From contig NZ_WUEI01000041.1 in NCBI RefSeq assembly GCF_012911025.1, forward strand, positions 1-38,093: a stretch of 38,093 bases of DNA, read 5' to 3'. This document shows positions 24,965 through 35,243 of the stretch, piece by piece. A model generated the notes under the pieces. It was not told the DNA's origin, ran no database searches, and saw nothing but the letters and a program-made list of their open reading frames with translations. The position numbers and the translations under genes were made by a program. The first letter of the stretch is position 1, and each line of letters begins with the position of its first letter. The stretch comes from Azoarcus sp. TTM-91. Its GTDB lineage: Bacteria; Pseudomonadota; Gammaproteobacteria; Burkholderiales; Rhodocyclaceae.

Positions 24965-27060
24965 GGCGCCGCCTCCGCCTGCGGCGTGGCCGTCGGCTCG
25001 AAATCCAGCAGCTCGGCGCCCTCCTCGACCTGCTCGCCCAGCCGGTAACGCAGCTTCTTCACCACGCCGGCGGCAGGCGCGACGATGGTGTGTTCCATCT
25101 TCATCGCCTCCAGCACCAGCAGCGGCGTGCCCTTCTCGACACTGGCATCCTCTTCCACCAGCACCGCGATCACCTTGCCCGGCATCGGTGCGTGCAGGTG
25201 GCCGTCGCCGCCTTCCTCCCGCCGCTCGCCAGCGTGGTGCAGCGGCGGCAGGAAGCTCAGTTGCCAGCTGCGACCGCGCAGGAAAAGCGTGCGGCGCTCG
25301 CCGTCGGCGATGAGCTTCGCCTTCAGCCTGACGCCGTCCAGCGTCACCGCCAGTTGGCCCGCCGCGCTGGAAGTGACCTCGGCGTGGATCTCCCTGCCCG
25401 CCAGTCGCAGTAGGTAGGCCGCCGGGCCGCGAGGCGTCACCTCGATCTGCATCGCCCCGGCATCGCCTTCGGGAGGCGACGGCGGCACGGTGTGGAAGGC
25501 GAAGCGGCGGCTGGCCTCCGCATTCATCCTCCAGCCATCGCAGGCATGCCAGGGCGAGGCTGGTTCGGCACTGCGGCTGGCCAATGCCGCCGCCTCCACC
25601 TGCTGGCGCAGCAGCTCGTCCAGGGCGGCAACGCACCAGGCTTCGTCCGGCACCGGCTCGGCGGCGGGAAAGAGCCAGGCCTGTTCCCGCGCTATCAGGC
25701 CGGTATCCAGGTCGGCGGCGGCGAAGGCCGGGCTGGTCACCAGCCGGCCGAGGAAGTCGATATTGTTGGCGACGCCGGCCACCTGGAAATCCGCCAGCGC
25801 CTGCCGCATCCGCGCCAGCGCGCGGGCGCGGTTCTGGTTGTCGTCCATGTCCGCGTCCGCAGCCTCGTCCCAGACGACGAGCTTGGCGATCATCGGGTCG
25901 TAGTGCGGACCGATCTCGTCGCCCTGCTCCACGCCGGCATCCACCCGCACATGGCGGTTCTGCGCCGGCAGGGCCAGGTGCTGCAGACGGCCGGTGGCGG
26001 GCAGGAAGCCCCGCGCCGGGTCCTCGGCGTAGATGCGGGCCTCCAGCGCATGGCCGCGGATGCGCAGCTCGGGCTGCGCCAGCGGCAGCGGCTCGCCGGC
26101 CGCCACCCGCAGCTGCCATTCGACCAGGTCCAGGCCGGTGATCATCTCAGTCACCGGGTGTTCCACCTGCAGCCGGGTGTTCATCTCCATGAAGTAGAAC
26201 GGGCCGCCGCGCAGGAAATCCTCGCCGGCGATGAACTCCACCGTACCGGCGCCGACGTAGCCCACCGCCCTGGCCGCCTCCACCGCGGCGCGGCCCATCT
26301 CGGCGCGGCGCCCGGCGCTCATGCCGGGCGCAGGCGCTTCCTCCAGCACCTTCTGGTGGCGGCGCTGCACCGAGCAGTCGCGCTCGAACAGGTGCACATA
26401 GTTGCCGTGGCGGTCGCCGAACACCTGGAGCTCGATGTGACGCGGCCGCGTCAGGTAGCGCTCCAGCAGCACATGCGCGCTGCCGAAGCTGGCTGCCGCC
26501 TCGCGCTGGCAGGACGCCAGGGCGGCGGCGAAGTCCGCGCCGCGCTCCACCCGGCGCATGCCCTTGCCGCCGCCACCGGCCGCGGCCTTGATCAGCAGCG
26601 GGTAGCCGATGGCATCCGCCTGCGCCTGTAGATGGGCGGGCGACTGCTCGTCGCCGTGGTAGCCCGGCGCCAGCGGCACGCCGGCCTGCTGCATCAGCTT
26701 CTTGGCTTCGGACTTGGAGCCCATGGCCTGGATGGCGGCGGCCGGCGGGCCGATGAAGACGAGGCCGGCGGCCTCGCAGGCGGCGCAGAAACCGGCGTTC
26801 TCAGACAGGAAGCCGTAGCCGGGGTGGACGGCCTGGGCGCCGCTGGCGAGCGCGGCGGCGATGATGCGGTCGCCGGCGAGGTAGCTCTCCCGCGCCGGCG
26901 CCGGGCCGATGCGCAGCGCCTCGTCGGCCAGGCGCACATGGCGGGCGCCGGCGTCCGCATCGGAATACACCGCCACGGTGCTGATGCCCATGCGCCTGGC
27001 GGTACGGATGACGCGGCAGGCGATCTCTCCGCGGTTGGCGATCAGGATCTTGCTGAACAT
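24961..27060 (-). CDS. liuD: Methylcrotonyl-CoA carboxylase, biotin-containing alpha subunit
   Basis: ATP-dependent biotin carboxylase and biotin carrier subunit that carboxylates 3-methylcrotonyl-CoA together with LiuB. 699 residues. Seen: N-terminal biotin carboxylase start MFSKILIANRGEIACRVIRTA, ATP-grasp loop with IKAAAGGGGKGMR, ERDCSVQRRHQKVLEEAPAP, the EMNTRLQVEHPVTE active-site block, a middle linker domain, and a C-terminal biotinyl domain with EAMKMEH (biotinylated Lys at about 654). The start at 27060 has AGGAG 7 nt upstream. By sequence alone it could be a propionyl- or acyl-CoA carboxylase alpha chain; the liu neighbours and the matching beta subunit make the methylcrotonyl role much more likely. 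Confidence 0.94.
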   Translation of the reverse strand: MFSKILIANRGEIACRVIRTARRMGISTVAVYSDADAGARHVRLADEALRIGPAPARESYLAGDRIIAAALASGAQAVHPGYGFLSENAGFCAACEAAGLVFIGPPAAAIQAMGSKSEAKKLMQQAGVPLAPGYHGDEQSPAHLQAQADAIGYPLLIKAAAGGGGKGMRRVERGADFAAALASCQREAAASFGSAHVLLERYLTRPRHIELQVFGDRHGNYVHLFERDCSVQRRHQKVLEEAPAPGMSAGRRAEMGRAAVEAARAVGYVGAGTVEFIAGEDFLRGGPFYFMEMNTRLQVEHPVTEMITGLDLVEWQLRVAAGEPLPLAQPELRIRGHALEARIYAEDPARGFLPATGRLQHLALPAQNRHVRVDAGVEQGDEIGPHYDPMIAKLVVWDEAADADMDDNQNRARALARMRQALADFQVAGVANNIDFLGRLVTSPAFAAADLDTGLIAREQAWLFPAAEPVPDEAWCVAALDELLRQQVEAAALASRSAEPASPWHACDGWRMNAEASRRFAFHTVPPSPPEGDAGAMQIEVTPRGPAAYLLRLAGREIHAEVTSSAAGQLAVTLDGVRLKAKLIADGERRTLFLRGRSWQLSFLPPLHHAGERREEGGDGHLHAPMPGKVIAVLVEEDASVEKGTPLLVLEAMKMEHTIVAPAAGVVKKLRYRLGEQVEEGAELLDFEPTATPQAEAAP

Positions 27061-27080
27061 CCGGTTTCTCCTGCGCAGGC

Positions 27081-27767
27081 TCAGGCGGCCGCCGGCCGTG
27101 GGCGAAACAGCCGGCGGATGAAGCGCCACAGCATCACGATCAGGGCCAGCGCCAGCAGCAGGAACACCGCCAGCCCGACGAGGAAGTACAGCGGGTGATG
27201 CAGCAACGTCCACAGGCCGCCAAGGAAGAGCGCGTCCTCGCCCAGCGAGGCGCCGACGTTGCTGGCCGGCTCCGGGGAGGTGTTGATCGCGGCGCGGGCG
27301 CCGGCCTTGGCGAAATGGGTGCCCGCCGCCAGTGTGCCGCCGGCCAGCGCGGCGGCCACCTGCACGGCGCCGCCCTGGTCGCCCATCACTGCCGCGGCCA
27401 GCGCCGCGCCGGCGGGGATGCGGATGAAGGTATGCAGCGCATCCCACAGCGAGTCCAGCCAGGGCAGCTTGTCGGCGAAGAACTCGGTAACCAGCATCAA
27501 TGCCGACAGCCCCAGCACCAGCGGGTGGCTCAGCACCTCCAGCCCGCCGGGCAGCTGCACGCCGCCGAAGCGCCCCAGCGCGCCGAGGGCGAACACCAGC
27601 GCATAGAGCCGCAGCCCGCTCGCCCAGCCGACGCCGGCTGTCAGCACCGCCAGCGAGGCGAGGTCCAGCGGCAGTCCGCGCCAGTCCAGCAGCGGCGTCA
27701 TGGCCTGGAGGGTGCCGCTGAGTCCGCTGAGTCCGCTGAGTCCGCCCAGATCGCTCAGGCCGTCCAT
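27081..27767 (-). CDS. DUF4126 membrane protein inside the liu operon
   Basis: Integral membrane protein of 228 residues and unknown function. Seen: an N-terminal stretch with a GLSGLSGLSG run (about 9-18), then several hydrophobic helices with GVGWASGLRLYALVFALGALGRFG (about 46-69), the TEFFADKLPWLDSLWDALHTFIR block (about 93-115) characteristic of DUF4126, an Ala/Gly-rich region, INTSPEPASNVGAS (about 165-178), and a last helix followed by a basic tail RRLFRPRP. The start at 27767 has GAGGG 7 nt upstream, just past the liuC stop. It lies between liuC and liuD with gaps of only 10-20 bp, so it must be co-transcribed with them. It has no assigned step in leucine catabolism. Confidence 0.85.
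   Translation of the reverse strand: MDGLSDLGGLSGLSGLSGTLQAMTPLLDWRGLPLDLASLAVLTAGVGWASGLRLYALVFALGALGRFGGVQLPGGLEVLSHPLVLGLSALMLVTEFFADKLPWLDSLWDALHTFIRIPAGAALAAAVMGDQGGAVQVAAALAGGTLAAGTHFAKAGARAAINTSPEPASNVGASLGEDALFLGGLWTLLHHPLYFLVGLAVFLLLALALIVMLWRFIRRLFRPRPAAA
27719..27747 (-). repeat. 9-bp micro-repeat at the 5' end of the DUF4126 gene
   Basis: AGTCCGCTG is repeated three times in tandem (+ strand), giving the GLSGLSGLSG run near the N-terminus. The unit is a multiple of three, so slippage would change length without a frameshift. Confidence 0.75.
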
Positions 27768-27777
27768 GCCGACGCCC

Positions 27778-28578
27778 TCATTTTTCTGCCCGGTCCTTCG
27801 ACACCCAGCTCGGCGGGCGTTTGGCGAGAAAGGCCGCCAGCCCTTCCTGCGCCTCGGCAGTAGTCCGCAATTCGGCGATGCGGCGGGCGGTGTCCTCTGC
27901 CAGCGCCTCATCCACCGGCCGCATGGCCACCGCCCGGATCAGCGCCTTGGCCGCTGCCTGCGCATCCGGCCCGCCCTGCAGCAGGGCGGCGGCGATCTCC
28001 GCCACCCGGGCGTCCAGCGCCGCATCCTCCACGACTTCATGGACCAGCCCGAGCAGGGCCGCACGCGCAGCCGGAATCCGCTCGGCGCTGAGGAAGTAGC
28101 GGCTGGCCTGGCGCTCGCCGATGGCCCGGATCACGTAAGGGCCTATCGCCGCCGGGATGATGCCCAGGCGCACCTCCGAGGTGGCGAACACCGCCTTTTC
28201 GCCGGCAATGCAGATATCGCAGGCGGCCGCCAGCCCCAAGCCGCCGCCCAGCGCCGCGCCCTGCACCCGGGCGATGGTGGGTTTGCGCATCTCCGCCAGC
28301 GTGCTCAGCATGCCGGCGAGCTTGCGCGCGTCCGCCAGGTTTTCCGCCGGGCTGGCCTGGCCGGCGGCTTTCATCCAGTTGAGGTCGGCGCCGGCGGAAA
28401 AGCTCTTGCCGCGACCGGCCAGCACCAGCAGGCGCACGCCCGCGTCCTCGCCCAGCGCGCGGCAGGCGGCGTCCAACTCGGCGATCAGCCGGGCGTTGAA
28501 GGCGTTGTGCACCTCGGGGCGGTTCATCCACAGGGTGGCGACGGCCCCTTCCTTCACGATTTCCAGCGTTTCGTACAT
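27778..28578 (-). CDS. liuC: Methylglutaconyl-CoA hydratase (crotonase family)
   Basis: Hydrates 3-methylglutaconyl-CoA to HMG-CoA, between the LiuB/LiuD carboxylase and the LiuE lyase. 266 residues, a normal crotonase length. Seen: the oxyanion-hole segments GKSFSAGADLNWM (about 55-67) and GAALGGGLGLAAACD (about 106-120), then TSEVRLGIIPAAIGPYV (about 133-149) lining the active site, and a C-terminal helical trimerisation region. Starts 9 bp after the liuB stop. Enoyl-CoA hydratases are hard to separate by eye; the specific substrate is inferred from the operon. Confidence 0.9.
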   Translation of the reverse strand: MYETLEIVKEGAVATLWMNRPEVHNAFNARLIAELDAACRALGEDAGVRLLVLAGRGKSFSAGADLNWMKAAGQASPAENLADARKLAGMLSTLAEMRKPTIARVQGAALGGGLGLAAACDICIAGEKAVFATSEVRLGIIPAAIGPYVIRAIGERQASRYFLSAERIPAARAALLGLVHEVVEDAALDARVAEIAAALLQGGPDAQAAAKALIRAVAMRPVDEALAEDTARRIAELRTTAEAQEGLAAFLAKRPPSWVSKDRAEK

Positions 28579-28587
28579 GCCCGCCTC

Positions 28588-30195
<1,608 letters not shown>

Positions 30196-30282
30196 GCGCG
30201 GCTCCTTGCTGCTGCGGCCGGGTCACGGCCGGAGCAGGCCGGCAACCTCACCGCTGATGGTCGCATGGGCAGCATCCGCATC

Positions 30283-31461
30283 TCAGGCCGTCTCCGCGAA
30301 CAGCTCGCGGCCGATCAGCATCCGCCGGATCTCGCTGGTGCCGGCGCCGATCTCGTACAGCTTGGCATCGCGCCACAGGCGGCCCACCGGATACTCATTG
30401 GTGTAGCCGACGCCGCCCAGCGCCTGGATGGCCTCGCCCGCCATCCAGGTGGCCTTCTCCGCCGAATACAGGATGGCGCCGGCGGCGTCCTTGCGCAGCG
30501 TGCGGGCATGCGCCGCGCTGTCGCAGGCGCGGCCGACCGCGTAGACATAGGCGCGGGTCGCCATCCAGGTGGAGTACATGTCGGCGAGCTTGCCCTGCAT
30601 CAGCTGGAACTCGCCTATCGGCTGGCCGAACTGCCTGCGCTCGTGCAGGTAGGGCAGCACCACGTCCATGCAGGCGGCCATGATGCCCAGCGGGCCGCCG
30701 CACAGCACCGCGCGCTCGTAGTCCAGGCCGCTCATCAGCACCTGGGCGCCCTTGCCGACGGCGCCCAGCACGTTCTCTTCCGGCACTTCCACGTCGTCGA
30801 AGAACAGCGGGTAGGTGTTGGAGCCGCGCATGCCCAGCTTGTCCAGGTGCTTGCCGTGGCCGAAGCCCTTCATGCCCTTCTCGACGATGAAGGCAGTGAG
30901 TCCGGCCTTGCCGGTGGCGCCGGCGGCATCGCTGCGGGCATAGACGACCAGGACATCGGCGTCGCCGCCATTGGTGATCCACATCTTGCTGCCGTTGAGG
31001 CGGTAGCGGTCGCCGACCTTGTCGGCGCGCAGCTGCATCGCCATCACGTCCGAGCCGGCGCCCGGTTCGGACATCGCCAGCGCGCCGACCTGCTCGCCGG
31101 CAATCAGCCCCGGCAGGTAGCGCCGCTTCTGCGCCTCGCTGCCGTTGCGGCGGATCTGGTTGATGCAGAGATTGGAGTGGGCGCCGTAGGACAGGCCCAC
31201 CGCGGCCGAGGCGCGCGACACTTCCTCCAGCGCCACGATGTGCGCCAGATAGCCCAGGCCGGCGCCGCCGTACTCCTCCTCGGCGGTGATGCCATGCAGC
31301 CCCAGGCTGCCGAGCTTGCGCCAGAGGTCGGCGGGGAAGCGGTTCTCGCGGTCGATCTCGGCCGCGCGCGGCGCGATCTCCTCGGCGGCGAAGCGCCGCA
31401 CGCTGTCGCGCAGCGCCTCCACCGTGTCGCCGAGCTGGAAGTCCAGGCTGGGAATCTGCAT
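30283..31461 (-). CDS. liuA: Isovaleryl-CoA dehydrogenase
   Basis: FAD-dependent oxidation of isovaleryl-CoA to 3-methylcrotonyl-CoA, the first step encoded in the operon; electrons go to ETF. 392 residues. Seen: N-terminal helical domain, the acyl-CoA dehydrogenase signature [13 protein letters not shown] (127-139), [15 protein letters not shown] in the beta domain, and a C-terminal helical domain with GLDYER. Glu249 in that motif is the catalytic base position special to isovaleryl-CoA dehydrogenases. The usual Glu of medium-chain enzymes is Ala373 in YEIGAGTSE, again as expected for this enzyme. ATG 31461 has GAGGAGGAG upstream. First gene of the operon, divergent from the AraC-type regulator. 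Confidence 0.96.
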   Translation of the reverse strand: MQIPSLDFQLGDTVEALRDSVRRFAAEEIAPRAAEIDRENRFPADLWRKLGSLGLHGITAEEEYGGAGLGYLAHIVALEEVSRASAAVGLSYGAHSNLCINQIRRNGSEAQKRRYLPGLIAGEQVGALAMSEPGAGSDVMAMQLRADKVGDRYRLNGSKMWITNGGDADVLVVYARSDAAGATGKAGLTAFIVEKGMKGFGHGKHLDKLGMRGSNTYPLFFDDVEVPEENVLGAVGKGAQVLMSGLDYERAVLCGGPLGIMAACMDVVLPYLHERRQFGQPIGEFQLMQGKLADMYSTWMATRAYVYAVGRACDSAAHARTLRKDAAGAILYSAEKATWMAGEAIQALGGVGYTNEYPVGRLWRDAKLYEIGAGTSEIRRMLIGRELFAETA

Positions 31462-31499
31462 CGCGCTCTCCTCCTCGTTCTTGTGCGAGGGCCGCGCCT

Positions 31500-31511
31500 G
31501 CAAGCGCTTGC
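31500..31511. promoter_or_regulatory. 12-bp perfect palindrome in the liuA/araC divergent region
   Basis: GCAAGCGCTTGC is a perfect palindrome 39 bp before liuA and 89 bp before the regulator gene. It is a candidate operator. AraC proteins usually prefer direct repeats, so the binder could be another regulator. Confidence 0.35.
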
Positions 31512-31573
31512 GCGTGGCGGCGGACCACGCTCTCAGCCTAGTCGCCGGCAGGCCGCGCGCAGGGCCAAAGAGG

Positions 31574-31601
31574 TTGCAAATCGTGCCATCCGGTCTAGCA
31601 T
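31574..31601 (+). promoter_or_regulatory. Possible promoter of the AraC-type regulator gene
   Basis: TTGCAA (31574-31579) and TAGCAT (31596-31601) are separated by 16 bp. Transcription would then begin near 31608-31609, at the second in-frame ATG (31609). No ribosome site is visible before either ATG, so a leaderless transcript is possible. Both hexamers are imperfect. Confidence 0.3.
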
Positions 31602-32685
31602 GCGGCGGATGACGGATACCGCTCCCCGCCCGCCGCCACCGCCGCTCGCCCAAGACCCTCGACTGAGCGTCGCGGCCACGCCGATGGCCTTCATATGCGC
31701 AATCGTGGACGCCTACCGGCTGCGTGGCCTGTCGCCGGAGAAGGCGCTCGCACTGGCACATATCGCGCCGCAGCAACTGCAGCAGGAAGAGGCGCGCGTC
31801 ACCGCGCTGCAACTGGAGTTGATGTCTGCCGCCGCCATGCAGGAACTGGACGACGAAGCGCTGGGCTGGTTCTGCCGCCGCCTGCCCTGGGGCAGCTACG
31901 GCATGCTGTGCCGCGCCTCGCTGGGCGCAGCCGACCTCGGCCTGGCGATCCGGCGCTGGTGTCGCCATCACCGCCTGCTTACCGAAGATGTGTCCATGCG
32001 GCTGGAGACCGCCGACGGCCGCGCCACCCTCAGCCTGCGCAGGACTGCCGAGCCGCCCGGCCTCAGCGCCGGCATGCGCGAGTTCTGCAGCCTCACCCTG
32101 CTGCGCTACCTGCTGGGCTATGCCTGCTGGGCGGTGGATTCCCGCATCGTGCTGCAAGGCGCCGGCTTTCCCTTCCCGCCGCCGGCGCATGCCGGGGTCT
32201 ATCCCCTGCTCTTCTCCGGTCCGGTGCGCTTCGACCAGGCTTGCGCCTGGGTGAGCTTCGACGCGGATTACCTTGCGCTGCCGCTGCGCCGCGACTCCCG
32301 CGAGCTGGACCTGATGCTGAAGCGCGCCCTGCCGCTCACCGTGCTGCAGTACCGCCGCGACCGCCTGCTGGTGCAGCGCGTGCGCGAAGCCCTGCGGGCG
32401 CAGACCGCCGATCTCGGCAGCCAGGGGCTCACCGCCGAAGCCATCGCCGGCCGCCTCAACCTCTCCACCCGCACGCTGCACCGCCAGCTGCGGGAGGAAG
32501 GCGCCTCGCTGCAGCAGTTGAAGGACGAGGTGCGCTTCGCCGTCGCCGCCGAACTGCTGACCCGCAGCCAGCGCCCGGTGAAGCAGATCGCGCTCGCGGC
32601 CGGCTTCAACAACGAGAAGAGCTTCTCGCGCGCCTTCCGCTCATGGAGCGGAAAATCGCCGCTGGCCTATCGGGAGGGCCGGTAA
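31600..32685 (+). CDS. AraC-family transcriptional regulator divergent from liu
   Basis: DNA-binding regulator of 361 residues (358 if the ATG at 31609 is used). The N-terminal about 200 residues resemble the arabinose-binding-like domain of the OruR/ArgR-like AraC group, with [32 protein letters not shown] (about 96-127) and [25 protein letters not shown]. The C-terminal about 100 residues hold two helix-turn-helix motifs: [25 protein letters not shown] and [32 protein letters not shown], which is the AraC signature. It faces the liu operon across 138 bp and is therefore its likely regulator. This is inferred; the liu regulators I know of are LiuR (MerR family) and LiuQ (TetR family). Confidence 0.9.
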   Translation: MRRMTDTAPRPPPPPLAQDPRLSVAATPMAFICAIVDAYRLRGLSPEKALALAHIAPQQLQQEEARVTALQLELMSAAAMQELDDEALGWFCRRLPWGSYGMLCRASLGAADLGLAIRRWCRHHRLLTEDVSMRLETADGRATLSLRRTAEPPGLSAGMREFCSLTLLRYLLGYACWAVDSRIVLQGAGFPFPPPAHAGVYPLLFSGPVRFDQACAWVSFDADYLALPLRRDSRELDLMLKRALPLTVLQYRRDRLLVQRVREALRAQTADLGSQGLTAEAIAGRLNLSTRTLHRQLREEGASLQQLKDEVRFAVAAELLTRSQRPVKQIALAAGFNNEKSFSRAFRSWSGKSPLAYREGR

Positions 32686-32746
32686 GCCAGGCCCGCGGCC
32701 TCTCAGCCGCTCATTTCCACCCTGCGGAAAGAGCCCCTGCCCTTTG

Positions 32747-32769
32747 CCCCGCCGCCTCACCTGGCGGGG
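32747..32769. terminator. Candidate bidirectional terminator between convergent genes
   Basis: CCCCGCC (32747-32753) pairs with GGCGGGG (32763-32769) around a 9-nt loop, in the 92 bp between the stops of the convergent AraC and HPP/CBS genes. A smaller TTTCC/GGAAA hairpin lies at 32714-32730. No T-run follows on either strand, so the call rests on position and stem. Confidence 0.35.
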
Positions 32770-32777
32770 TCAAGCCC

Positions 32778-33956
32778 CTAGGTGCGCACCGCCGCGTACA
32801 GGGTCTTGATCAAGTCGGACTGGGTGATGATGCCCACCAGCCGGCGCTGGCCGTCGATGATGGGGATGTGGCGATGGCCGCCCTCGGAGAACACCGGCAC
32901 CAGGTCGATGAGCAGGCGGTCGGCGCTGGACACCCGCACCTGCCGGCTCATGATCTGGCCCACCGTGTGCGCCGCCGGCTGCAGCCGGCTCTTGGCCTGG
33001 CGGAACAGCGCCCGCAACCGGTGGGTCAGGCCCTCATGGGCATCCAAGTCCACCTGGCGCATGAAATCGGCCACCGTCACGATGCCTATCAGGTGATGCT
33101 GGCTGTCGGTTACCGGCAGGGCCTTGACCTTGTGGCTGCGCATCAGCCCCCAGGCCTGCCGCAGCGACATATCCGCCCGCGCGGTGATGGGCGCCGGCGT
33201 CATCGCCTGGCCGCAGCGCAGGTCGCCCAGGGTGCGCTGGTAGGCGGCCGCCTCGGCATCCTCCAGCAGCGCCTCCAGGTCGTCGCGGCTGATATCGAGG
33301 ATCTGGTTGTAGCGCGCCAGCGCCGCGTCCAGATCGAGGCGCCGAAGATGGCCGCTCTCCGGCTCCGCCGCCACCGCGCGCTCCACATGGGGCCAGCGCC
33401 GCCGGGTGAGGTTGTTGTAGAGCAGCCCCGCGCTCACCAGCAGGGCCGAGTCCAGCAATACCGGGGCCAGGGCGAAGCCGAAGTCATGGCAGTCGATCAA
33501 CACCATCAGCAAGGCCGAGGCCCCGCCGGGCGGATGCAGGCAGCGCAGGGCGAGCATCAGCCCGATCGCCAGCCCCACCGCCAGCGCCGCGGCAAAAGCC
33601 GCGTCCGGGATCCAGCGGGCGCAGGCGATGCCGACCAGCGCCGACAAGGTGTTGCCGCCTATCACCGACCAGGGCTGGGCGAGTGGACTCGCCGGAACGG
33701 CGAACACCAGCACTGCGCTCGCGCCCAGTGGCGCGACCAGCGCCGCCGCCAGCGCTCCGTGGCCAGCGGCGCCGCTACCCTGCACCAGCCATGTTCCGCC
33801 CAGCGCGGCGACGAGTATCCCCAGCGCCGCGCCGCAACTGGCCCGCAGGCGTTCCCGGTAGTCGATGGAAAAAGGCTTGGGCCAGAGCGCCTTCGCGCTG
33901 GCGAGGAAGGCTGCGCGAAGGCGCTGGAAGAAGGTCGTGCTTGGAATCTCTGACAT
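32778..33956 (-). CDS. HPP-family membrane protein with C-terminal CBS pair
   Basis: Inner-membrane protein of 392 residues. The N-terminal half (about 40-180) has four to five hydrophobic helices with the HPP signature LHPPGGASALL (about 141-151) and a cluster of Gly/Ala-rich helices (PLGASAVLVF, PWSVIGGNTLSALVG). A helical linker (about 210-250) leads to two CBS domains, about 255-320 and 330-390, each with an RHIPIIDGQRRLVGIIT-like core. CBS pairs usually bind adenosine nucleotides and gate the attached domain. HPP proteins have been linked to nitrite transport in plastids and cyanobacteria; a role here is unknown. ATG 33956 is preferred over GTG 33977. No operon partner: its neighbour on the left is convergent. 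Confidence 0.88.
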   Translation of the reverse strand: MSEIPSTTFFQRLRAAFLASAKALWPKPFSIDYRERLRASCGAALGILVAALGGTWLVQGSGAAGHGALAAALVAPLGASAVLVFAVPASPLAQPWSVIGGNTLSALVGIACARWIPDAAFAAALAVGLAIGLMLALRCLHPPGGASALLMVLIDCHDFGFALAPVLLDSALLVSAGLLYNNLTRRRWPHVERAVAAEPESGHLRRLDLDAALARYNQILDISRDDLEALLEDAEAAAYQRTLGDLRCGQAMTPAPITARADMSLRQAWGLMRSHKVKALPVTDSQHHLIGIVTVADFMRQVDLDAHEGLTHRLRALFRQAKSRLQPAAHTVGQIMSRQVRVSSADRLLIDLVPVFSEGGHRHIPIIDGQRRLVGIITQSDLIKTLYAAVRT

Positions 33957-34009
33957 GGCAACCCACTGCCACGCCACGTCGTCTGACGGGCGGGTTCTAC
34001 GAACAAGGA

Positions 34010-34023
34010 GGACCGGTCGGTCC
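34010..34023. promoter_or_regulatory. Inverted repeat upstream of the HPP/CBS gene
   Basis: GGACCG (34010-34015) and CGGTCC (34018-34023) form an inverted repeat with a 2-bp centre, 54 bp before the HPP/CBS start. Repeats of this GACCG/CGGTC kind are common TetR-family operators. No dedicated regulator is adjacent. Confidence 0.3.
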
Positions 34024-34188
34024 CCACTGCGAGCGGCGTTGCTTGCGGATTTCCGCGCCTTTGCGGAGGCCGGATTCTAGCGTGTCTGACAGCGGCTTGT
34101 CGGTGGGTGGAAGCCTGACGATGCCGGATCGTTGCGGCCCGGTGATGCCTCCGCCGGCCAGCCCGCGCCGCAACTGCGGGCCGCTGCC

Positions 34189-34632
34189 TCAACCGAGGCC
34201 GCGCGCCATCAGGCTTGCGCACAGCAGGATGGGCGGGACCAGGATCAGCTGCGCCATCATCCATCGCCGCAGCGCCCGTAGCTCTCCGCAGCCGGGCAGC
34301 CCGGCGCGCCGGCGCCAGCCGAGGATGCGCAGAGTGGGCCTGAGCGAGAGCAGCCCGATCGCCAGGAAACAGGCCAGCTTCACCCAGAAGGCCTGACTGC
34401 CCAGGTAGTAGGCCCAGCCCTTCGCACCCCACAACAGCCTGGCACCGCCGGCCAGCAGCAACAGACCGGCCACCGCGCCGTAGCTCATGTCCAGCCGCGC
34501 CAGCAGGGTGACGAGGCGGCGTTCCGGCGGTTGGCCGGCCACGGCCCATTCGGCGAACAGCAGCGCCGCCAGCGCAAAGGCCAGAAGGTGATGGCCGGCG
34601 GCGAGGAGGGCATCCAGCAAGTTAGGATTCAT
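34189..34632 (-). CDS. DUF2214-like four-helix membrane protein
   Basis: Membrane protein of 147 residues with about four hydrophobic helices: about 7-27 (DALLAAGHHLLAFALAALLFAEW), 48-66 (MSYGAVAGLLLLAGGARLLWG), 75-96 (FWVKLACFLAIGLLSLRPTLRI) and 124-143 (MAQLILVPPILLCASLMA). The pattern, with LLAFALAALLFAEW in helix 1 and WGAKGWAYYLGSQAFWVKL between helices 2 and 3, fits the DUF2214 family, which has no known function. Its ATG at 34632 overlaps the stop of the DoxX-like gene by four bases, so the two form a coupled pair under the promoter at about 35190. Confidence 0.75.
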   Translation of the reverse strand: MNPNLLDALLAAGHHLLAFALAALLFAEWAVAGQPPERRLVTLLARLDMSYGAVAGLLLLAGGARLLWGAKGWAYYLGSQAFWVKLACFLAIGLLSLRPTLRILGWRRRAGLPGCGELRALRRWMMAQLILVPPILLCASLMARGLG

Positions 34633-35168
34633 GCCCGCGCGCCCCCTTCGGCCGCCCTGCCGTCTGCCCCCTCTGCCGGTGCCGCGAACGGCCACGCGCC
34701 CACGCAATACAAGGCCCAGGCGATGAACAGCGGCTGGAAGAGCGGCCGCACCCAGAAGTACCAGGCACCGAAATCCAGCCCGCTGACCGTCTGCCCCTTC
34801 AACGCCACATTGATGTTCGCCGCCACCACGCAGACCAGCATGACGGCCAGCCAGATGCCCGCCTGCCGCCGCAGCCCCGGCAAGCCCAGCCGCGCGAGGA
34901 GCGTGGCCGGCAGCAGCAGGCCGATCGCACCCGCGATCTCGGCTAAGCCGGTGAAATACACCAACGCCATCGCATGAGCCGCGAGCGCGTCCGGAATCAT
35001 GGGCGCGTACCGGGTGGCCGCGTTGAGGAAGTGATCGCAGCCGGTGAAGAGGAAACCCAGCGCCAGCCCCCAGCGCATTGCCCCACGCAGGCAGAGCGCC
35101 CTGCCGGCAAGCCGCGAAAGTGCCCAGGAAAGCCCGGCCGCCACGGAAATCAGTACAAGAAAGCTCAT
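34629..35168 (-). CDS. DoxX-like inner-membrane protein
   Basis: Membrane protein of 179 residues with four to five predicted helices. MRWGLALGFLFTGCDHFLNAATRYAPMIPD (about 31-60) and ALVYFTGLAEIAGAIGLLLPA (about 68-88) resemble the DoxX/DoxD-like family, with VVAANINVALKG (about 116-127) later and a hydrophilic Ala/Gly-rich tail. Such proteins are often redox or stress associated, but no substrate can be named. ATG 35168 has GGAG 7 nt upstream. It is divergent from a TetR repressor across 75 bp and is followed by the overlapping DUF2214-like gene. Repression by TetR is likely from the shared operator; the inducing signal is unknown. Confidence 0.8.
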   Translation of the reverse strand: MSFLVLISVAAGLSWALSRLAGRALCLRGAMRWGLALGFLFTGCDHFLNAATRYAPMIPDALAAHAMALVYFTGLAEIAGAIGLLLPATLLARLGLPGLRRQAGIWLAVMLVCVVAANINVALKGQTVSGLDFGAWYFWVRPLFQPLFIAWALYCVGAWPFAAPAEGADGRAAEGGARA

Positions 35169-35187
35169 GGAGAACTCCAGAGTGTTT

Positions 35188-35203
35188 ACAATGGAAACAT
35201 TGT
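35188..35203. promoter_or_regulatory. TetR-type operator between doxX-like and tetR genes
   Basis: ACAATG (35188-35193) and CATTGT (35198-35203) form a perfect inverted repeat with a 4-bp spacer. Going toward the DoxX-like gene, TTGACG (35221-35226) and AACAAT (18-nt spacing) make a plausible promoter whose -10 overlaps the repeat. Going toward tetR, TTTACA (35185-35190) and TGGAAT (35209-35214) do likewise. Binding would block both genes. Confidence 0.6.
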
Positions 35204-35243
35204 TACTCTGGAATGTTAACGACGTCAACATGAGGAATGTCCG

